A stretch of DNA of 10,334 bases from Deltaproteobacteria bacterium (GTDB lineage: Bacteria; Myxococcota_A; Polyangia; Polyangiales; Houyiibacteriaceae). Positions 6,156 to 10,334 of the stretch are shown in pieces. Position numbers and translations under genes: made by a program. Numbering within the stretch: position 1 is the first letter of the stretch; the number at the start of each line of letters is the position of its first letter. Location of the stretch: positions 1 to 10,334 of the forward strand of contig JAFDFW010000040.1 in assembly GCA_019309605.1 (NCBI GenBank). Reading direction: 5' to 3'. Below the pieces are notes generated by a model. The model saw only the letters and a program-made list of their open reading frames with translations, ran no database searches and was not told the origin of the DNA.

Positions 6156-7141
6156 CGATGCACCTCGACATCGTATCCTGGCTTGGCCACCCAACTTCGC
6201 GTGACGCCCGGCGTTCGATCGAGCGCTTGGCGGACTCGGGTTGCGTCGCCGGCCCCACAGAGCGCCTTGACGTGCGGTCCGGCGTCCATCGTCGCCCACA
6301 CCGAGACGCCGCGCTCGCGTAGGCCACGAACCGTGGCAAGGGCGGCGAGTGTTGCGGGCGCCCAGTAGAGGATCGACGGGTCCGACGTGATCGCGCAGCA
6401 GTGAAAGGCGAGCGTGCTCTGCTCCATCGCAGCACCCAGCGTGTCGAGGTCGCGCTCCTTCACCGCGCGTTTGATCTTCCGCGACCATTTGGGCGCTTGT
6501 TCCAGCCACGCTTGATAATAGGGCGATGTCTTTCGTGAGCGCTCCATCCCCTCGGTGGAGCCCACTTTCTTCTTTCCGGGCTCGGTCGCCGCGACCACGA
6601 GGCGGACATTCCAATGTTCGGGAGGCGCTATCGGTCGCGCGGCCAAGTCGATATCACCGCGACTGCCCGCGGGGAGCTCGACGAACCCGCCATAGATCGA
6701 CCGAGCCGCCGAGGCGCTGGACGCCCGAGCCAGTGCGCTGAGCCGGCGGGCGTTGAAGCGAAGCCCTGCCGCTGCCGAAGCCGATGCAGCCAGGGCGGCG
6801 AAACCGGACGCACTCGACGCGAGGCCCGCAGCGGTGGGAAAGTGATTGTGACTGTTGACGTGCGCTTTCAGACGCAATTGTGCTTCTCGTCGAACGCGGT
6901 CGAGCATGGCGACGACTCGCTCTGCTTCCGCCGCGGTGGCCCGGCGGCCGTCGAGCCTCACGACATCGGACCCGAGCCCACGGTCGAACCGAACTCGCGT
7001 TTCGGTCACCAGTTGATCCAGCGTCAGTGAGATACTGGGAACGGCCGGAACGTTCCGCTTCACGTCGGCCTTCCCCCAGTATTTGGCGAGCGCGATGTTC
7101 GCACAGGCGCGGGCACTTGCTTCCATGGAGCGATCGGTCAC
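6152..7141 (-). CDS. mvaD: Diphosphomevalonate decarboxylase
   Basis: This enzyme converts mevalonate 5-diphosphate to isopentenyl diphosphate with ATP, CO2 release and dehydration. The 329-aa GHMP-fold protein carries ANIALAKYWGK (14-24, catalytic Lys20), PSISLTL (35-41), NHFPTAAGLASSASG (99-113), ARASSASAARSIYGGFVE (138-155, with Arg147) and TMDAGPHVK (284-292, catalytic Asp286). The phosphate-loop consensus GSGSA reads SSASA here, and DAGPN reads DAGPH; the serines, arginine and aspartate thought essential are retained. The start is GTG at 7141 with an ideal GGAGG 7 nt upstream, overlapping the stop of the mevalonate kinase gene as GTGA. It is followed by the kinase that makes its own substrate, again through GTGA. 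Related decarboxylases acting on other mevalonate phosphates exist, but the adjacent phosphomevalonate kinase favours the classical pathway. Confidence 0.94.
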   Translation of the reverse strand: MTDRSMEASARACANIALAKYWGKADVKRNVPAVPSISLTLDQLVTETRVRFDRGLGSDVVRLDGRRATAAEAERVVAMLDRVRREAQLRLKAHVNSHNHFPTAAGLASSASGFAALAASASAAAGLRFNARRLSALARASSASAARSIYGGFVELPAGSRGDIDLAARPIAPPEHWNVRLVVAATEPGKKKVGSTEGMERSRKTSPYYQAWLEQAPKWSRKIKRAVKERDLDTLGAAMEQSTLAFHCCAITSDPSILYWAPATLAALATVRGLRERGVSVWATMDAGPHVKALCGAGDATRVRQALDRTPGVTRSWVAKPGYDVEVHR

Positions 7142-8034
7142 GCGCTCACCTCCGCGACGAACGAACCTCGTCCGAGCAAGTCACGCAACCGCAGCGCTTC
7201 ATCATGCTTCGGGGCCAGTGCGAACATGCAGCCTCCACCACCAGCGCCGGTCATCTTGGCGCCTAGCGCTCCCGCTCGTCGCGCGGTTTGGCACATCTCG
7301 TCCAACTTGGTCGTGCAGAGCATCAACGAGCTGAGGATCGTGTGATTGAGGTCCAGCAGTTGACCGAGGGCGACGTGGTCGCCGGCCTCGATGGCCAGCT
7401 TGGCATTACGCACCAGCACCTCGATGCCTTCGAGCGCTTTGTTCACGCGCTTTGGGTCGTTCTCGAGCTGCCTGCCAACAGACGCGACCATCTCTTTCGT
7501 GCTCGATGGCTCACCACTGTATCCGATCACCAAGTGCAAGGGCTTATTCGAGTGCAACGGTCGAAGTGCATCGCCCTTGCGATAGAGCGCAACACCTCCC
7601 ACCGCTGACATCGTGTTGTCGATCCCCGACGGGTTTCCGTGAAAGACTTTCTCCCAGGCGAGCGCGGCCGTCGCGAGATCCGTTCGCGACCGCTCGAGCC
7701 CGAGGGCCTCGTCGATCGCGTCCAGAACCGCTACGCCGATTGCTGCGGAGCAGCCAAGACCTGCGCCGGCCGGGAGATCGACATCGACGTTCACCTCGAG
7801 TGAAGGGCGAGACGGATACATCGCGAGCGCTACCGCGAAGGCGCGTTCGAGCGGCTCGTCTCCGTCGAGATCGGGCGCGAGCGACAGGTCCCACGGCGAG
7901 AGCCTCAAGAGGTCGCGCTCGGACGTCTCTGCTTCGGCGGTGACGCCCCGTTCGATGCCGACAGCGATCGCCGGGCAACCGTGAACGACGGCATGCTCAC
8001 CGAGCAAGATGACCTTGCCTCTTCCGAAGCCCAT
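7138..8034 (-). CDS. mvk: Mevalonate kinase
   Basis: This enzyme makes mevalonate 5-phosphate from mevalonate and ATP, the first step of the lower mevalonate pathway. The 298-aa GHMP kinase has GRGKVILLGEHAVVHG (4-19, with Lys7 and Glu13), the phosphate loop PAGAGLGCSAAIGVA (88-102), WEKVFHGNPSGIDN (127-140, with catalytic Asp139 and Glu128), and KMTGAGGGGCMF (260-271). HGNPSGIDN and TGAGGGGC are diagnostic for mevalonate kinase against the other GHMP kinases in the operon. The usual GLGSS reads GLGCS, which keeps the second serine (Ser96). The ATG at 8034 overlaps the stop of the prenyl synthase gene by one nucleotide (TGATG), with a GAGG 6 nt upstream. The family's feedback inhibition by prenyl diphosphates cannot be judged from sequence. 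Confidence 0.95.
   Translation of the reverse strand: MGFGRGKVILLGEHAVVHGCPAIAVGIERGVTAEAETSERDLLRLSPWDLSLAPDLDGDEPLERAFAVALAMYPSRPSLEVNVDVDLPAGAGLGCSAAIGVAVLDAIDEALGLERSRTDLATAALAWEKVFHGNPSGIDNTMSAVGGVALYRKGDALRPLHSNKPLHLVIGYSGEPSSTKEMVASVGRQLENDPKRVNKALEGIEVLVRNAKLAIEAGDHVALGQLLDLNHTILSSLMLCTTKLDEMCQTARRAGALGAKMTGAGGGGCMFALAPKHDEALRLRDLLGRGSFVAEVSA
7149..7153 (-). promoter_or_regulatory. Strong Shine-Dalgarno of the diphosphomevalonate decarboxylase gene
   Basis: GGAGG with a 7-nt spacer to the GTG at 7141, embedded in the 3' end of the mevalonate kinase gene. It supports a GTG start and allows initiation independent of upstream ribosomes, besides the GTGA coupling. Confidence 0.75.
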
Positions 8035-9056
8035 CAGGAGCCTCGGTCCGTAAGCCGCCTCGTCACTTCCTCCAGTATTTGCTTGGCCTGGTCGTCGAAT
8101 GGGCTGGCGGCCAGCGCGCTCCGCGCTTCGTCGGCTAAGACGCCAAGCCGCGTCCCGACCTTGCCTTTGGCAGCAGACAAAACCTCGGTCGCGGCGCAGA
8201 CCTCGTCATCGGTTGCGTCCGCGCGTCCCCAGACGCGTCCCAGCATCGTTCGCTCGGCCTCGCTCGGGCCCAGCCGACGAAATGCGGCGACGACGGCATT
8301 GTGCTTTCCGTGACGCAGGTCGTCACCGGGCTTTCCCGTTTGTTGAACGTTGCCGAACGTTCCGAGGAGGTCATCCCGTAGCTGAAACGCAACTCCAAGC
8401 GGCGCTGCCCAAGCGCGGAGCGATTGCATGCTCGCCGTGTCCGCGTCCGCGAGGATGCCGCCGAGTTCCGCCGGCCCACGCGTCGTGTAGCTTCCGGTCT
8501 TCAAGTCATGCATGCGTTCGACGTCGGCGTCGGTCATCAGGTCGAGCTGCTGGCCTGCAAACACTTCCTTCTGGATTCTGACGAAGAGCCCAAATCCCTC
8601 GTTTCGGCGGCCTTCGGGAAAGCTAGAATCGAGCAGAAGCTCCCAGCCGAACGTCGATGCTAGATCCCCGGCGAGGATCCCCAGGCTCGCGCCTAGATGG
8701 TCGTGACCGTGCTTCTTCTGGAAGGCGTAGTGAACGGCAGGGCCTCCACGGCGCTCGTCGTCCTCGTCCATCCAGTCGTCGTGAATCAGCAAGTACGTCT
8801 GTAGGAGCTCCAAAGCCGCGCCGACCTCGAATGTCGGGCTGAGGTCCGCGGCGCCGCTGGCCGCACGATAGGCTGCCGCGGTGACGATGGGCCGCAGCCG
8901 CTTGCCCCCGCGCATCGTCAGGTCGCGAACCTCGGTGACCAGCTCGATCGCTTGTGGCGAAAGACGCGTCGCTTCTTCGCACTTCGACTCGAAAAACCGC
9001 TCCAGGATGGCGTCGACGCGGTGACGGACACCTCCCATCCAAGACTCGATATCCAT
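8034..9056 (-). CDS. Trans-type polyprenyl diphosphate synthase, predicted geranylgeranyl diphosphate synthase
   Basis: This enzyme condenses IPP with DMAPP or allylic diphosphates head to tail. The 340-aa all-helical protein has GGKRLRP (50-56), the first Asp-rich motif DDWMDEDDERRGG (93-105), GQQLDLM (168-174), KTGSYTTRGP (186-195) and the second Asp-rich motif QLRDDLLG (225-232), followed by GKPGDDLRHGKHN (241-253). Tyr88 lies five residues before the first motif, which has no two-residue insertion; in the known chain-length rules this pattern fits archaeal-type C20 synthases, so GGPP is the best guess but not proven. The second motif lacks its last Asp (DDLLG), as in other known bacterial members. 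The ATG at 9056 (AAGG 4 nt upstream) is preferred to the TTG at 9128, whose added residues resemble no family N-terminus. It is first in the operon, with the mevalonate kinase start overlapping its stop. Confidence 0.94.
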   Translation of the reverse strand: MDIESWMGGVRHRVDAILERFFESKCEEATRLSPQAIELVTEVRDLTMRGGKRLRPIVTAAAYRAASGAADLSPTFEVGAALELLQTYLLIHDDWMDEDDERRGGPAVHYAFQKKHGHDHLGASLGILAGDLASTFGWELLLDSSFPEGRRNEGFGLFVRIQKEVFAGQQLDLMTDADVERMHDLKTGSYTTRGPAELGGILADADTASMQSLRAWAAPLGVAFQLRDDLLGTFGNVQQTGKPGDDLRHGKHNAVVAAFRRLGPSEAERTMLGRVWGRADATDDEVCAATEVLSAAKGKVGTRLGVLADEARSALAASPFDDQAKQILEEVTRRLTDRGS

Positions 9057-9132
9057 TTGTCCTTGCGCCACGGTGTCAGTGTCCTTATTCCGAGCTACGT
9101 ACACGGCAGGACGCTGCCGAGCAAGCAACGCG
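9057..9132. promoter_or_regulatory. Divergent promoter region between the isoprenoid operon and the IPP isomerase gene
   Basis: The 76-bp spacer separates the start of the minus-strand mevalonate operon from the start of the + strand isomerase gene, so it must contain promoters or 5' leaders for both. A TACGTA palindrome lies at 9096-9101, and a perfect inverted repeat at 9104-9119 is closer to the isomerase start. No unambiguous -35/-10 pair is seen on either strand. The isomerase ATG lacks a recognisable Shine-Dalgarno sequence. Shared control of pathway flux and IPP/DMAPP balance is inferred from the layout only. Confidence 0.5.
9104..9119. repeat. Inverted repeat CGGCAG-GACG-CTGCCG in the divergent region
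   Basis: Two perfect 6-bp arms are separated by 4 bp, ending 13 bp before the ATG of the isomerase gene. It could be a regulator-binding site or an RNA hairpin in the isomerase leader that affects ribosome access. It has no following T-run, so it is not an intrinsic terminator. Short GC-rich palindromes also occur by chance, so function is unproven. Confidence 0.4.
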
Positions 9133-10173
9133 ATGAGCGCAGATATTCAGCAGAGAAAGGCCGATCATCTCGATCTGTGCGCGACCGACGAGGTAGCGTT
9201 TCGGAAGCGCACCACCCTCCTCGAATGCGTGCGGCTCGTGCATCAGGCACTCCCCGAGGCCGACTTCGGCTCGATCGACACTCGCGTGCGGTTGCTTGGC
9301 AAAGAACTCCGGGCGCCCTTGTTGATCGCTGCGATGACAGGTGGGCACGAACGCGCCGCCGAGATCAACCAAGCACTTGCCTCGATTGCGAACGAGCTCG
9401 GTTACGCATTCGGATTGGGAAGTCAGCGCGCGATGCAGAAGCGGCCGGAGACGAGTTGGACGTACCAGGTGCGCGAGCATGCGCCCGACGCCCTTCTCTT
9501 CGGCAACGTCGGCGTGGTGCAGGCGCGCGACCTCTCCACTGAAGTCATTGCCCAGATGGTGTCCGACGTCGGCGCCGACGCCCTCTGCGTGCACATGAAC
9601 CCGGCCATGGAGCTTATCCAGCCCGAAGGAGATCGGAACTTCAGCGGTGGCCTGCAGACCTTCCAACGACTTTGGGCCGAGCTCGAAGTGCCCGTCATTG
9701 CAAAAGAGACCGGCAACGGGATCAGCCTCGAAGTCGCTGCGAGGCTTCGCGCAATCGGTATCCGATACGCGGACACATCGGGCGCGGGCGGCACGTCGTG
9801 GGTCGGTGTTGAAACCTTGAGGGCGGAGGGCGACGGGCAAGCGCTCGGGGAGGCCCTCTGGGATTGGGGTATCCCCACTGCGGCGTCGGTTCGGTATTGC
9901 GTCAGCGCTGGGATGACCACGATCGCGACCGGGGGCATCCGTAGCGGCATGGACGTGGCCAGGGCCGTCGCCCTCGGCGCCAGTTGCGCCGGAATTGCGC
10001 GCAACGTCTATCAGGCATTCCTCGAAGGCGGCGTCGACGGCGCGCGCGCGTTCTTGTTACGCATCGAGCGCGAGCTTCGTTCGGTGATGCTCCTCTGCGG
10101 TGCCAAAACGATCGAAGAGCTTCAGCAGGCGCCACGCGTCGTGACTGGCGAGCTTCGCGACTGGATCGACTAG
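9133..10173 (+). CDS. fni: Type II isopentenyl-diphosphate delta-isomerase (FMN-dependent)
   Basis: This enzyme interconverts IPP and DMAPP using reduced FMN, giving the operon's prenyl synthase its allylic primer. The 346-aa TIM-barrel protein matches the family in length and order: RKADHL (8-13), APLLIAAMTGGH (61-72), FGLGSQRA (93-100), LLFGNVGV (121-128), the substrate/Mg region HMNPAMELIQPEGDRNFSGG (154-173), VIAKETGNGIS (188-198), DTSGAGGTSWVGVE (214-227), WGIPTAAS (245-252), ATGGIRSGMDVARAVALGAS (265-284). The family usually has Gln-Glu where this protein has Met159-Glu160; that Gln is held to be a catalytic acid/base residue. The ATG at 9133 places RKxDHL as in homologues; an ATG at 9073 in frame adds 20 unrelated residues over the divergent promoter region. 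No clear ribosome-binding site precedes 9133. Confidence 0.95.
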   Translation: MSADIQQRKADHLDLCATDEVAFRKRTTLLECVRLVHQALPEADFGSIDTRVRLLGKELRAPLLIAAMTGGHERAAEINQALASIANELGYAFGLGSQRAMQKRPETSWTYQVREHAPDALLFGNVGVVQARDLSTEVIAQMVSDVGADALCVHMNPAMELIQPEGDRNFSGGLQTFQRLWAELEVPVIAKETGNGISLEVAARLRAIGIRYADTSGAGGTSWVGVETLRAEGDGQALGEALWDWGIPTAASVRYCVSAGMTTIATGGIRSGMDVARAVALGASCAGIARNVYQAFLEGGVDGARAFLLRIERELRSVMLLCGAKTIEELQQAPRVVTGELRDWID

Positions 10174-10332
10174 TTAGCCCTCGGCAGGGGCTTCGCTCGG
10201 GGTGGTTTCGCGTTCCTCACGCTCAGGTTCGTGGCGCAGCAAGTCTTCGACGCGCTCGAGAAGCTCTCCTTCGAAGTGCACTGAAAAACGCGGCTCGAGG
10301 AGCTTAGTTCGAACGCGCCAAACCACCGGATC
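10174..10332 (-). CDS. Unrecognised protein, C-terminal 52 residues; 5' end outside window
   Basis: A minus-strand frame open from the right edge ends at a TAA at 10174-10176, directly next to the TAG of the isomerase gene with no gap. The visible tail reads DPVVWRVRTKLLEPRFSV, then HFEGELLERVEDLLRHEP, then a Glu/Arg/Pro-rich end finishing TTPSEAPAEG. An ordered segment followed by a charged, low-complexity tail is common at real C-termini, and the frame has no internal stop. I do not recognise the family and give no function. It is short enough that a chance open frame in GC-rich DNA is possible, but the tight convergent packing matches the rest of the window. The competing + strand frame across 9984-10307 runs through the isomerase gene and is less likely. 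Confidence 0.55.
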   Translation of the reverse strand, partial: DPVVWRVRTKLLEPRFSVHFEGELLERVEDLLRHEPEREERETTPSEAPAEG

Positions 10333-10334
10333 GG

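Noticed and set aside
6156..6614. Upstream extension of the phosphomevalonate kinase frame
   Set aside because: It overlaps the decarboxylase gene, has Arg/Gly/Ser-biased shadow composition, and the GTG in the GTGA overlap explains the start.
9057..9128. TTG-initiated extension of the prenyl synthase
   Set aside because: The 24 added residues do not resemble the family N-terminus and would occupy nearly all of the divergent promoter region.
9984..10307. + strand open frame running past the isomerase stop
   Set aside because: It reads out of frame through the isomerase C-terminus as an Arg-rich shadow; the minus-strand partial frame explains the right edge better.

Overview
The window is dense, GC-rich bacterial DNA with about 95% coding content. 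The longest gene-free stretch is about 119 bp. I found no rRNA, tRNA, CRISPR array, insertion sequence or phage gene. The gene set suggests a deltaproteobacterium in the broad sense, probably a myxobacterium-like Myxococcota: a lower mevalonate pathway in place of MEP genes, a type II (FMN-dependent) IPP isomerase, a PP2C phosphatase beside a START-like protein, and a glutathione synthetase/gamma-glutamyltranspeptidase pair. The lineage is inferred from gene content and style, not measured.

Left part (1-2010, + strand). First comes the C-terminal half of a Slt70-type lytic transglycosylase cut by the window edge. After a 119-bp gap follows a two-gene unit: a complete PP2C-type Ser/Thr phosphatase and, 2 nt after its stop, a 164-aa protein that looks like a DUF2505/SRPBCC ligand-binding fold.

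Middle (2007-4832). A secreted gamma-glutamyltranspeptidase on the minus strand converges on the DUF2505-like gene, sharing a CTAG in which both stop codons lie. Its N-terminal linker is built from 21-bp tandem repeats. It is divergent from, and only about 39 bp from, a full-length glutathione synthetase (gshB). One gene makes glutathione inside the cell and the other degrades it outside the cytoplasm.

Right part (4853-10173). A minus-strand operon, transcribed right to left, encodes a prenyl diphosphate synthase (predicted C20), mevalonate kinase, diphosphomevalonate decarboxylase, phosphomevalonate kinase and a small 117-aa membrane protein. The four enzyme genes overlap by 1-4 nt (TGATG or GTGA junctions), so they are probably translationally coupled. 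A type II IPP isomerase is transcribed divergently from a 76-bp shared upstream region that holds a perfect 6-bp inverted repeat. Together these genes take mevalonate to IPP and DMAPP and then to a long-chain prenyl diphosphate. HMG-CoA synthase and reductase are not in the window. The right edge carries the C-terminus of an unrecognised minus-strand gene that abuts the isomerase stop.

No clearly new multi-gene system is visible. The points most worth a second look are a Met in place of the near-invariant catalytic Gln of the isomerase, altered glycines in the decarboxylase phosphate loop, the small membrane protein attached to the isoprenoid operon, and the repeat-built linker of the transpeptidase.
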